From Choristocarpus tenellus KU-1152 (taxonomy: Eukaryota; Phaeophyceae), in NCBI GenBank assembly GCA_964200185.2, contig CAXNAD020000037.1, forward strand, positions 1 to 37,700: a stretch of 37,700 bases of DNA, read 5' to 3'. A model generated the notes under the pieces. It was given only the letters and a program-made list of their open reading frames with translations. It was not told the DNA's origin and did no database searches. The position numbers were made by a program, and so were the translations under genes. Positions within the stretch are counted from its first letter, which is position 1. Each line of letters opens with the position of its first letter. Below are positions 26,901-34,153 of the stretch, in pieces.

Positions 26901-29900
26901 TTACACATGCTTTATCTACTGATAGAGTAGTTTATACAGCCAATAGGATTGCATGCATGGATTGTGTGCAGGTGATAGAAAAGGGTGATGGTGGCCTTAA
27001 TTAACCTATCAGTATTAAAAAAACTGACCCCTGTGTGATCGAGATTCATTATATACCTTCAATGGTATCAACCTCACCCTTGTACCAACCCACTGTCCTC
27101 ATCTTTGCCAGAAGCAATATCTGATTTTTTTTTAAATGGCAACTTGACAGAGACTGGAGGTCTATTTTCCTCCCTGGTGGTGGTGCTATTAATGGCCCTG
27201 TCCCTGTTTGTTGCTGTTGTCTTATTTGTGCCTATAATACATGCCAGGTTTTGCATGAGGAAACTGGCGTGCTTATCCATGTTTGATTAAATTCTTGTGG
27301 GAATGTGTTGCGTTACATTGTCACTGATAGGATAATATTATGAAGTTAGGGTTAGGGTTATATGTTCAGAAGAGGAGGGGTTAGGGTTAGGGTTAGGTTT
27401 AGGGTTATCACCTCATTACCATGAGTACTCTTATAATATTTGTTGTGGGGTGACTGGAAACATAGAAGGAATTGGTATTATTTTAGAATTTGTGTAGTAA
27501 TCTTTGGGTTGAATTGAGAGATAGCTTTGAATGGAGCCATAGTTCCGAAGAATCATATCCTTGGTAAAACCTTTTTTTGCCCAGTATTCCCTTCACTATT
27601 ATCTTAAAAATATCATGGGTATGTAAGGTGTGTATATATTTTTGCAACTTTGGAAGTTGTGGATTTTTCATTTTTTTCTTGTGGAGCTGAACTGATGTTG
27701 AGGAATGTATCACTCCTTGGTTTAAATTGATATATTTTTAATATGTTACATTCCAATAGATAATTTTTAATTCTTATTTCCGTCCTAATTTTTTTTTAAT
27801 GTTTGTTGTACAGGAGGTGAAGATCACAGGTACCTTCTACATTACCACCCACTACTTTGCATTTGCTGGAAAGAAGATAGTGGATGTCAGTCACCTTGAG
27901 ATCAACCGGCAGTTCAAGGTGGGACATAGCCACAGTCAAATATTTACAAATATATATACATATGTTGTATATATATTTGGGAATGAAGTGTGGGGATGCC
28001 CTGATAGGACAGGGAAGGATATTCCCTGACTGGAGCTTTTTTTCATCTTCAATATTTTCTTTTTTATTACTGTATGTACACTGTATTCCACTGTATGTAT
28101 GCATATTGTATTCTACTGTATGCGTGAAGCTTATGTTATGTGTGTTATGTGTGTTCTATCTCCAGTATCAACTGATGCCAAAAGGTAGATTTTATAGTAA
28201 TAATATAATGTGTTAGAGTTATTATAAGTATTAGTAGTGTGTTTAAGGTAAATGGAGTTGACTGTTATTTGGACAGCACTATTATGACAATAATATCATC
28301 TTGGTATTTTCAAACATAATAGTGATTAATCGACTTGGCCTTGTCAAAGAGGATCAGCAACAGAATTAAGAACAAATGTCCACAGGGGGGGGTGACATAT
28401 TTGTTGCAAGGAGTGTTGCTATCATTGTCTATTTGATGTGTTTTGTAGAAGTTGATTTAAGAATAGCTTGCATGTATAGAAGGACGATTGGATGTGATCT
28501 GGTGCTCTTGACCTGTTGTGTATGGTTCATGGAGCTCTAGAGGTCTGAGCAGAATGCTCTCAAATTCAACTGTGGGAGATAAGCTAAGACGGGCTGGGTA
28601 ATGCATTGACTATGTGGTTCACATGTTTGATGCATTATCAGCAATGGCAGTGATCTGTAGGCTGTCCTGCCCTTCTTTTGCCCGTCAGTGGCATAGATAG
28701 TTTTAATATTTTAAACAAAATCACACATTGTTTTGGTGCATTATTATTAATATGTTGTTGCTGGTTCTGGTGCTGTTATGTGTGGTGTTTTTCAATTTGT
28801 GATATTTATGTTATTTATGATATTACTATTGTTGGTGCTGTTGATACTAATATTGTTGGTGCTGCTACTGTTCAGGATGTGATGCGTCACGATGAGGTTA
28901 TCACAATTCGCTATGCAGGCTCCAAGGGTGTACTCTTCACAAACTTGAGACAACAGAGGAAGCTCTTTGAGGTGAGATTGTAATGTCTTGACCACAATTG
29001 AATACTGTCCTATGAATGGTATATATTGAATAGTAGGATTAGTTGTTGGTGTTGATTGTACTGGATCATTGTACTAGGATCAGGAAGATGGCCATGGTAC
29101 CATTTTAATGTTTATGTATGTACATATTTCAAGGTGTACATTGATTTAAATGACAAGCAGGCTGCTTAGTGTGTATCTTGTGTCTGTCAAGGCATTTTGT
29201 GTACCTCATCATGTCATCAAGAGAGGTGTTGGGAGTTGATGTTTACATTTCTTTTCTGGATAATAGCAGTCTAGGGTTAGGGGTTTTGCCTCTCTGTTAA
29301 ATTGTTTTTATTCTCATTTTATTTTTATGTTTTTTTGTTGGGTGCATTAACTGCTGAGTGTCCGAACGGAGGGGTCTTGGTGATCATGTTCTATTCAAGG
29401 GGAATTGCTTTCATGTATTTGTAATAATGTGCTACAGTATGTATATGAGATTGTGGACTGTGTAATGGTAGTGAGCCATCTGAAAGCATGTATTGATTAA
29501 TTATATGAAAGTTTTGTATCAATACATACACATGAATATGTTTGCTTCTTGTGTATATTCCTTGAGCAGTATTCTAATTCGTTGTATGTGTTTATTGTGT
29601 ATATATTTTTATTTTGTACTATTCAATATTATGTATTGAATTCTGTGCATTCCTTGAGCGGTATTCCTATTCATAGTATGTGTGTATTGTGTGTACAGTT
29701 AATGCACCAATCCATGTTAAGGATATATTGTTGTGTTGATTGGTGCTGTATATATGTATTTTATTATTTATTTCCTCTTGTACCATGTGCCCATTCAACT
29801 GTTTGAATATTTTTTAGTAAATTGTTCCGTTATGATCTTAATGTTCTTAACATAGTGCTGTCCTTTTCGCATGTCACTAAACAAAACCAATACTATATTC

Positions 29901-32900
29901 CCCATACTGCAATCATAGTAATATAATAATATAAAGGGTGACGGGGTGACAATAATAATAATGATAATAACAGTAGAAATGCTGGAGTGTTCTGTGCTTT
30001 GATAAAATTTGCTGTTTTGTTAATTTTTGTTGTATGTTTTCATTACATCTTTTCTTTTCATCTGCCAGTACTTAACACTGCTGCAGCTTTACTTGTTCAA
30101 AGTGGGATCAGGGTTAGGGGTATTGTATGTATTGTATTGTATTGTGTGGTTTTAACTTGGGTGTGTTTTTGTTGCAGGTGAAGTCAGCCAATAGCAGGGA
30201 GGTCTTTTTCCGTGACTGCATGTCGAAGTGGAAGAGAGAGGATGAGGTGACCAGCAAGGAGATGCGAAAAACACTTAGGCGTAAGATGACCAGACTCAGT
30301 CTTGGATACCTCAACCAGGCAAGGACAGGGGAAGAATATGCAATTTTTTTGCTCAGTCGCATTTTTTTGGTTTAATATCATTATGTGTGTACTCAGTATC
30401 ATCATGTGAAGAAGGGGCTTACTACCTGAAGGGTGCATTCATACATCTTCTGGCAGTTTTGCATTGGATTTTATTTTGTAACCCCTTTGCAGTTTGCTGC
30501 ATTATGTTTTTTTAGGGAAGAGTTTCCTGCATGGTGGAGGTGTTACTAGAGAAGAGAGCACGCCTGAGAAAAGTAATGATTTAACTCATTTTTACTTCAC
30601 AAATTACCACAAATTGCTGTCTTTTTTTTAACAGACGGAGCAACTGACGCAGAAGAGCATTGGGGTACTCATGTCAGACATGTCTGAGAAGGAGAAGAAG
30701 CAGCTATTTGCTGGCAGCGTCCCCATTGGCCTCAACCGTAATCAGGTGAATTGTGTGTTTTAGTGATAGAGGTAAGGTTAGATTAGGGTCAGGGATGTAC
30801 GATTGTAATGTTGATGATGTTGTGTAGCAATTACAATGGTCATGGCTTACGTTAGTAGTACCTAAGTTGATAGGGTTAGAGCTGTCTGCCACTAGATTTT
30901 AATGTAATCAAGATGTTAATAGAGCTTTTTATGACGTATGACAAGAAACATTCCACTGGTCTGAATATTTTTTTGACTAGCCCTTCCACTGTCATGTCCC
31001 TTCACCACACAGCGCTGAAGTAGAATTAAGAGGGGTCAGGTTACCACCTGGGTTTTTTTTGTTGGTATGATGTAGCAGCGAACACCTTTTTGTAGCATGT
31101 ATTGGTATGATAGACTTAAAACACCCAACTTCAACAAAGTGTGCACCAACGGAATGTGAATGTGAAGACATATCCAAACATTATATGAGATCAAAGGTGT
31201 AACACACAAACTATTGTCATCTTTGGGTTCAGTTTATTGCCTCTTGGCAGGGCGAGGGTTGGGGTTCCTGATATCTCTCTCAATCATGACATGCCTCCAT
31301 TACCATTATTCTATATCTTTAGATGTCAGCTCTGCAATACGCTTATCCTTGTGTCATTCTAGCCTACCTAACCCTAACCCTTTGGGTGTGATTTTTTTGC
31401 TGTGGCGATGATACGGTGATGTGGTCAGGTGGTTATCGGTGAGCATAATTTCAACGACAATCTGTACCTTCTGTGCACTGGTATTGTCAGGGTACAGCGA
31501 GTTCAGGTGAGTTAGAGTTAAGGTTGTTCATGTCCATTACGTCAAAGAACCAGACAGTGTAACAAAGGTAGATATTTATTCCATGGATGTTGATTAGTGG
31601 GTGGAAGATTGAAGTCAAAGTGTTGTTGGTACTTGTGACGTAGACTTTTGCATTTCATTTTATTTTGTTTCATTTTTGACAAAACGCACGATTTTATTTT
31701 ATTTTGCAGTATGGTGATATGATGTATTATGAGTTGGTTGAGCGTTTGAATTTGGATCATGCTTTCTTGTGTTGCATAATATTCTATGTAGACTTCCTAC
31801 TTGGGAAAGGACACTGCTTGTTTTTTCTATCATGGATTTGAAAAATATGTGTTTGTATATATTTGTTATAGTTCTGTTAGCTAGTATTCACACTCACACC
31901 AGCATTGTTCAGTGAATTCATCCCTTAGGTAAATCATATTTATATTGATAATGATGCAATGACCTGACTATGTTCAGTGTTCTTGATAGCTGTCAGTCCA
32001 TAGTTGTGAGAATCTTGCACAGTCTGGTTCACTCCTAAACAAGGAAATTTGTCAGGCATGTCTCTGTCAAAGAGTCTTAATCACCAGTATTTACTACCTC
32101 TTGGATCAAATTTTTTCAGACTTGAAAAAAAACATATATGCTCGTCTTGCATTTTCTTGAAGGATTTTCTAGAAGGTATGTGGTGTAATTGTTGGTTATG
32201 TCAATTTTACCAATTGAGGATAGCTTCTAGCCTACTACACAAAAAGCATGTGAATGATTTTTTCCACTCCAGAGTACTTGGTATAGCGAAAAGGAAGAAG
32301 TAAATATTATTTGCCTAGCCTTGGGCGGTTATTGCAATTTTCAATTCTAGTTGATTTTTAATTACTCTTCTTTAGATCATTTAATTGGTACTTACCAGAA
32401 CTTGTGGTTGACAGCACTATGGTAACATGATGTTTTTGATAGCTACAATAAAATTCGGGATGTCGTGGCATTGGTTGGTCTCCTAACCCCCTTTAGGCCT
32501 TGACATGGTTAGATACCAGCACTTTGCATTGCGTGACTACTTTGACTTTGGCTATTTAGTGTAAGATATAATGTAAGATGAGGCATTAAGCACTCAACAT
32601 GCTATATCACCTTTGATTCCTTCACAACACCTCCATGTTGACTATTGTGAACTTAGACAGAAGTACTAGTCCAAATCAACCAAGTCTCCCCCTCAATATG
32701 ATACATAATATGGGTCGTTGTAATTATTTTGGTTACCTACGACATGGTGTTATTTCTTGAATGATATTTTTTGTCAATTTTTATGCTGTCGATTTATCAA
32801 GATGGGAGTTTATTCAATAGTACAATTACAAGTAGTCAGGATTTGAGTTTTTTCAGTTCATCACAATTGCTGAGGATCTATCACCATTATTTCAACAAAA

Positions 32901-34153
32901 GCATAGAATTGATGACATGAAGTATCAACTATCTAACATAAACGGTACATATTTTACCTTCACAGTAACCTTCTAACCCCCCATATGCGATTGGCTTGAA
33001 TCTCTAACCCCAACCCTCAAAATTGGTGGGCTTCCTTTTTTTGTCTATATTTGCTAACCCTAACCCTGATTATTGTCCTTATCCTGCTGCGGCAGTGGTC
33101 TCCTGTGCTCCCTATTTGACAGCCTTCTTAACCCCTGTTGCAATACTCTTTTCTTGTGTGATGTTTACCTCCATCTCGTCAATGCACTTGTTTGTCCAGG
33201 AGCATGTGTCCAATGTCATGGATAGTGGAAAGGCTTTGGATCGTGTGGTGTTCCAAGAGATACACTCAGGGGAGATTTTCGGGTTTGACTCATTCCTGAC
33301 GGGTTCACCTGCCTACAGCTCTATAGTGGTGGACTCTGAAAAGGCAGTGGTAAGTATCAATATTTCTGTCAGCGAAAGGATAGGGTTAGGGTTTATTGAT
33401 GCTATCATTGAGAGGATGCGACAGGTCCTTGAGTTTAAGAGTGTTAGCAACATAATGGAAGAGTGCATTAGTTGATGGACTTCAAAATTTGAGTATTTAC
33501 ATGAAAATGATTTAGATGTAAGTTCTCAAAATCAAGGAGATCTAAGTTTAATATTTACAGTATGGATAACTCTAGTTTTTAAAGTGATTTTTCTAATTAT
33601 TTTATTAAACAGTTAGAAGAACTAATCTAAATATTTATATTGTTATTTTAGTATTTCAGGTCAACATGCAGAAATTAATATTCAAGAAATGACAAATAAA
33701 GTTGCTATTGGTTTCGAACCAGCAATGTTCTAAATAGAAAAATGGATTATGAGTGCGTCACCTCATTTTAATGAATTAATTTTTTACTCTTAAATTTTAT
33801 TTTAAAATTAAAAATATAAATACTTTTATGACAAATTCAAATGAAGTTAGAAATATTATTAGCCAGGTAACGATACAAGGTTAGAATTCTCATTCTAGTG
33901 GAAGATACGGGTTAGAGTTGACCTGTCTTCTATCCTATTGTCAGGAGTGTACCATTACACCTCAAGCCCTGAATCCTGGACTCCTCTTATATTTTTGTGT
34001 TACAATATTTTGCAGGTTCGATCCTGTACAAAAGAGCAGATCATGGCCAGGCTCCGGGAAGACCGTCGCCTTGCGAGCAAGTTCTACCGAATTGCTGCTG
34101 TTAGCATTGCGTCTCGCCTCGCTGAGATTAGCCCCCTTGATATCTACCTTTGA
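5807..34153 (+). CDS. Intron-rich gene: 4-TM protein with cNB-GRAM-cNB tail (whole gene model)
   Basis: Join of E0 5807-5911 (tentative), E1 8731-9017, E2 10120-10194, E3 11249-11368, E4 13190-13321, E5 14302-14367, E6 15972-16082, E7 17372-17476, E8 18150-18284, E9 19712-19846, E10 21238-21333, E11 21813-21899, E12 22299-22436, E13 23255-23293, E14 23785-23859, E15 24258-24377, E16 25081-25317, E17 25640-25786, E18 26420-26512, E19 27814-27918, E20 28876-28971, E21 30178-30318, E22 30516-30572, E23 30635-30745, E24 31429-31506, E25 33200-33349, E26 34016-34153. E1-E26 encode 1,023 residues; numbering in other entries starts at the first full codon of E1. Order: acidic N-terminus, four membrane helices (about 61-202), PH/GRAM-like region (258-343), basic helical linker, cNB-1 split by an acidic insert (421-650), coiled coil (653-690), GRAM (702-815), cNB-2 (870-1020). 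Known of the family: Dictyostelium GbpC and GbpD carry cNB-GRAM-cNB. Inferred: a membrane-anchored, cytoplasm-facing sensor or scaffold. The catalytic domains of GbpC/D (Ras-GEF, kinase) are not seen. Confidence 0.8.
5912..8730 (+). other. Probable first intron with repeat tracts
   Basis: Contains G-rich telomere-like tracts at 6349, 7104-7153, 7745 and 8263 and a C-rich one at 6966. An open frame at 7492-7737 starts MDVGVLNDWRRVEFAQERLS and might hide an exon, but I see no matching pair of splice sites. If E0 is wrong, this is upstream DNA. Confidence 0.4.
7104..7153 (+). repeat. TTAGGG tract
   Basis: About eight near-perfect GGGTTA units on the plus strand with one extra G. Interstitial, not a chromosome end. 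Confidence 0.9.
8731..9017 (+). CDS. E1: acidic N-terminal region and membrane helix 1
   Basis: The acceptor TTTTCCACAG precedes GG|GCA, so the exon starts within a codon; it ends CCCAAG|GTTTGT at a codon boundary. Residues 1-60 are polar and acidic (VEDYQDAQEEE, then a Pro run). Residues 61-91 are a clear membrane segment with aromatic residues (SYYYWYFLTFVLLF). An ATG at 8676 keeps the frame open upstream, but the acceptor lies between it and the good coding sequence, so I do not take it as the start. Confidence 0.85.
9197..9236 (+). repeat. TTAGGG tract in intron 1
   Basis: G-rich units with GGGCTA and GGACTA variants, 180 bases after the E1 donor. Confidence 0.9.
9345..9420 (-). repeat. 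CCCTAA/CCCAAA tract in intron 1
   Basis: A C-rich tract starting CCCTAA and drifting to CCCAAA units (TTTGGG on the other strand). Smaller C-rich tracts follow at 9513-9556 and 10028-10059, the last about 60 bases before the E2 acceptor. Confidence 0.9.
10120..10194 (+). CDS. E2: membrane helix 2
   Basis: 25 codons between GTTGTGCAG and CGATTG|GTAAGC, phase 0 at both ends. Almost the whole exon is one hydrophobic aromatic helix containing FIGFWWFFFGHF. It joins in frame to the helices in E1 and E3. Confidence 0.85.
10203..10238 (+). repeat. TTAGGG tract beside E2 donor
   Basis: GGGTCA and GGGTTA units begin 9 bases after the end of E2. Confidence 0.9.
10643..10683 (+). repeat. TTAGGG tract in intron 2
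   Basis: Seven perfect G-rich units; smaller ones at 10604 and 10762. Confidence 0.9.
10877..11203 (+). repeat. 13-bp minisatellite just before E3
   Basis: About 25 units of GTATTGTATAGAT, some with an extra 5-base TATTG or a T-to-C change. The array ends about 45 bases before the E3 acceptor. The long minus-strand open frame across it is a repeat artefact. Confidence 0.9.
11249..11368 (+). CDS. E3: basic loop and membrane helix 3
   Basis: 40 codons between GTTGTCAG and ACTCTG|GTAAGT, phase 0 at both ends. It begins with a short tyrosine- and arginine-rich loop (SAMRYRKS), followed by a hydrophobic helix (TIVIFFLACYQIF) at residues 138-160. The positive loop suggests that the E2-E3 connection faces the cytoplasm. 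Confidence 0.85.
11442..11484 (+). repeat. TTAGGG tract in intron 3
   Basis: Seven G-rich units, 73 bases after the E3 donor. C-rich tracts of the same intron lie at 12104, 13007 and 13152. Confidence 0.9.
11505..11550. repeat. ATAC and AT microsatellite
   Basis: Several ATAC units followed by an AT run; intronic simple repeat. Confidence 0.85.
12700..12748 (+). repeat. 11-bp tandem repeat
   Basis: Four copies of GCTTGCTGGGT, perfect, in intron 3. Confidence 0.85.
13190..13321 (+). CDS. E4: Pro-rich loop and membrane helix 4
   Basis: 44 codons between CTTTGCAG and AGAAAG|GTTAGG, phase 0. A Pro/Ala loop (residues 161-178) is followed by helix 4 (GLWFIVLLCGFYQI, to residue 202) and a basic RK end. 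The donor GTTAGG runs directly into telomere-like sequence. Confidence 0.85.
14302..14367 (+). CDS. E5: short post-membrane exon
   Basis: 22 codons (AHYFKSLPLSIERSIYLKEI) between ATTTTGACAG and GCACCG|GTCAGC, phase 0. It looks like an amphipathic juxtamembrane segment after helix 4. The donor lacks the usual AG before GT, so this junction is a little less certain. Confidence 0.75.
15972..16082 (+). CDS. E6: linker into first PH/GRAM-like region
   Basis: 37 codons between GTAAATCTCAG and GGGAAG|GTAAGT, phase 0. A helical stretch (ARFSSWLLDKFREK) is followed by a Ser/Pro linker and CGMLQGK, which reads as the first strand of the PH-like fold continued in E7. Confidence 0.8.
16891..16913 (+). 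repeat. TTAGGG tract in intron 6
   Basis: Three to four G-rich units; the matching C-rich tract (17351-17368) runs into the E7 acceptor. Confidence 0.85.
17372..17476 (+). CDS. E7: PH/GRAM-like region, first part
   Basis: 35 codons, phase 0. The motif LWLQGMLTLETVYLEF has the strand-turn-strand pattern of GRAM/PH domains (a strand, a Gly turn, then a strand ending in a bulky hydrophobic). The acceptor is built into a C-strand telomere-like tract (CCCTAACACAG). The domain call rests on pattern only; a different beta-sandwich is possible. Confidence 0.8.
18150..18284 (+). CDS. E8: PH/GRAM-like region, second part
   Basis: 45 codons between GATTTCCAG and TACAAG|GTTGGT, phase 0. Alternating hydrophobics (DVLAVRRQGTSCMVFKIVH, then LEIVFDF) fit the later strands of a PH-type barrel, and DPKICASMYK fits its C-terminal helix. 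Confidence 0.85.
19464..19600 (+). repeat. Pyrimidine-rich tandem tract before E9
   Basis: Interleaved CTTTCTTACT and CTACTATTT units, almost free of G on the plus strand, 110-250 bases before the weak E9 acceptor. Confidence 0.8.
19712..19846 (+). CDS. E9: basic helical linker
   Basis: 45 codons, phase 0. It begins RGRNLWRRVGRNMDLLL and continues very basic (RTRKLKKLRRAGRG) before an acidic end (LDMEEPDLVE). The acceptor TTTTCAAAG is weak, so the first codon could shift by one AG. It may extend the PH helix or contact acidic membrane lipids (inference). Confidence 0.75.
20138..20293. repeat. Paired TTAGGG and CCCTAA tracts in intron 9
   Basis: G-rich at 20138-20156 and C-rich at 20274-20293 could pair in the transcript with a loop of about 117 bases. 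A second C-rich tract lies at 21145-21168. Confidence 0.85.
20478..20706 (+). repeat. 15-bp AT-rich minisatellite in intron 9
   Basis: About 15 units of ACCAAGTATATAAAT with ATC/ACC and AAGACC variants. Confidence 0.85.
21238..21333 (+). CDS. E10: helix leading into cNB-1
   Basis: 32 codons between ATTCAAG and GTTAAG|GTGAAC, phase 0. The charged helical stretch AFNKARRMETRERLDDH is followed by YKEWQKVLEGVK, in the place of the N-terminal helices of a cNB domain. Confidence 0.8.
21813..21899 (+). CDS. E11: cNB-1, N-terminal beta strands
   Basis: 29 codons, phase 0. VLTEGQTLLSTGEEFTSVYH followed by VAQGSID matches the cNB signature in which a Gly-rich turn precedes the strand leading to a Gly-Ser turn. 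I chose the donor GAT|GTGAGA because it is consensus-like and phase 0. The frame stays open to about 22052, and donors near 21934 or 21940 cannot be excluded. Confidence 0.7.
22299..22436 (+). CDS. E12: start of insert in cNB-1
   Basis: 46 codons between TTATTCCAG and GCTAAG|GTCAGC, phase 0. VDIGSTLGDSVSDLLATP is followed by polar, low-hydrophobicity sequence. It lies between the first and last halves of cNB-1 and looks disordered. Confidence 0.75.
22533..22564 (+). repeat. TTAGGG tract in intron 12
   Basis: Five perfect G-rich units near the E12 donor; C-rich partners at 23000-23018 and 23205-23231 lie near the E13 acceptor. Confidence 0.9.
23205..23231 (-). repeat. CCCTAA tract before E13
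   Basis: Four C-rich units; the last CTAAC (23223-23227) lies 28 bases before the end of the acceptor AG, a normal branch-point distance. Confidence 0.9.
23255..23293 (+). CDS. E13: 39-base exon in the insert
   Basis: 13 codons, ALAKRQGVNRMEE, between TTTGGCAG and GAAGAG|GTGCAT, phase 0 at both ends. A 27-base C-rich telomere-like tract ends 23 bases before the exon. The frame is open beyond the donor to 23431, where it becomes simple repeat, so I end the exon at the AG|GT. Confidence 0.6.
23785..23859 (+). CDS. E14: acidic exon in the insert
   Basis: 25 codons between ATATCACAG and TCTGAG|GTAAGT, phase 0. It is strongly acidic (DSQIEYEDPEDVHNN and QDDSGSSE). The good splice sites at both ends make the exon secure although its sequence is low in complexity. 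Confidence 0.8.
24258..24377 (+). CDS. E15: acidic run, then return to cNB-1
   Basis: 40 codons between TTGTACAG and CGCAAG|GTGAAC, phase 0. The first part is Glu/Asp/Ser-rich (ESSEEEMDDDVSDRDDESD), typical of casein-kinase-2-type sites. The end (EMVLLGTLRK) is the strand that comes just before a phosphate-binding cassette. Confidence 0.85.
25081..25317 (+). CDS. E16: cNB-1, cassette and C-terminal helices
   Basis: 79 codons between AAATGCAG and CGTAAG|GTGTGT, phase 0. DDIFGVVPFLLSKENQVPTS occupies the phosphate-binding cassette, where a nucleotide binder normally has FGE near the start and PR(A/T)A at the end. Here the Glu is Val and the Arg is Thr/Ser. NTVVFSVDTAFLKGEL is the next strand and helix, and FYKYLAVILGERT is the C-helix. 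The fold is clear; cyclic-nucleotide binding is doubtful. Confidence 0.9.
25414..25444 (+). repeat. TTAGGG tract in intron 16
   Basis: Five G-rich units, one with an extra T. Confidence 0.9.
25640..25786 (+). CDS. E17: coiled coil between cNB-1 and GRAM
   Basis: 49 codons between TTTGGACAG and GACCAG|GTATGC, phase 0. REKRLEVARLEEEMLAAQWQ has a leucine/alanine heptad spacing and reads as a continuous helix. A looser Gly/Ala/Glu segment follows. Confidence 0.85.
26420..26512 (+). CDS. E18: GRAM domain, first strands
   Basis: 31 codons between GTGTTCAG and AAAAAG|GTGAGG, phase 0. LFNFTATEHVAREFKGRYVY is the usual GRAM opening, in which a Phe-rich start leads to the first strand. Confidence 0.85.
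27346..27408 (+). repeat. TTAGGG tracts in intron 18
   Basis: Two G-rich tracts in the later part of the intron. This intron has its C-rich tract earlier (26752), reversing the usual order. Confidence 0.85.
27814..27918 (+). CDS. E19: GRAM domain core
   Basis: 35 codons between TTGTACAG and TTCAAG|GTGGGA, phase 0. VKITGTFYITTHYFAFAGKK is the hallmark GRAM core: Gly, a Tyr/Ile strand, then Thr and a phenylalanine-rich strand. KIVDVSHLEINRQFK completes the sheet. This is the strongest single domain signature in the gene. Confidence 0.9.
28876..28971 (+). CDS. E20: GRAM domain, later strands
   Basis: 32 codons between CTGTTCAG and TTTGAG|GTGAGA, phase 0. VITIRYAGSKGVLFTNLR gives two beta strands joined by a Gly turn, followed by QQRKLFE. 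Confidence 0.85.
30178..30318 (+). CDS. E21: GRAM C-terminal helix and basic linker
   Basis: 47 codons after GTTGCAG, phase 0. SREVFFRDCMSKWKREDE fits the C-terminal helix of the GRAM/PH fold; a basic stretch (MRKTLRRKMTR) follows. The best donor is CAG|GCAAGG at 30319, a typical GC-AG donor. No GT donor with suitable phase is evident before TAA 30373. Confidence 0.8.
30516..30572 (+). CDS. E22: candidate 57-base exon
   Basis: 19 codons, GRVSCMVEVLLEKRARLRK, between TTTTTTTAG and AGAAAA|GTAATG, phase 0 at both ends. It forms a charged helix that reads well into E23. E21 also joins E23 in frame directly, so this exon may be optional. Confidence 0.55.
30635..30745 (+). CDS. E23: cNB-2, N-terminal helices
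   Basis: 37 codons between TTTTTTAACAG and AATCAG|GTGAAT, phase 0. IGVLMSDMSEKEKKQLFAGS has the shape of the cNB opening, in which a leucine/methionine helix is followed by the acidic-basic helix that ends before the first strand. Confidence 0.85.
31429..31506 (+). CDS. E24: cNB-2, middle strands
   Basis: 26 codons between GTGGTCAG and GTTCAG|GTGAGT, phase 0. VVIGEHNFNDNLYLLCTGIV is the strand pair with the conserved Gly turn of cNB domains, matching VVxGExxxxxLYxxxxGxV. Confidence 0.85.
33200..33349 (+). CDS. E25: cNB-2, phosphate-binding cassette
   Basis: 50 codons between TTTGTCCAG and GCAGTG|GTAAGT, phase 0. GEIFGFDSFLTGSPAYSSIV aligns with the cassette FGExxLxxGxPRxAxV. The Glu is replaced by Phe and the Arg by Ala. 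As in cNB-1, the cassette frame is kept but the nucleotide-contacting residues are absent. Confidence 0.88.
34016..34153 (+). CDS. E26: last exon, cNB-2 C-helix and stop
   Basis: 45 codons and TGA at 34151-34153, after TATTTTGCAG. TKEQIMARLREDRRLASKFY followed by RIAAVSIASRLAEI is the classical helix end of a cNB domain. A second frame open to 34265 lacks this pattern and is a shadow. Confidence 0.88.
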   Translation, partial: VRSCTKEQIMARLREDRRLASKFYRIAAVSIASRLAEISPLDIYL

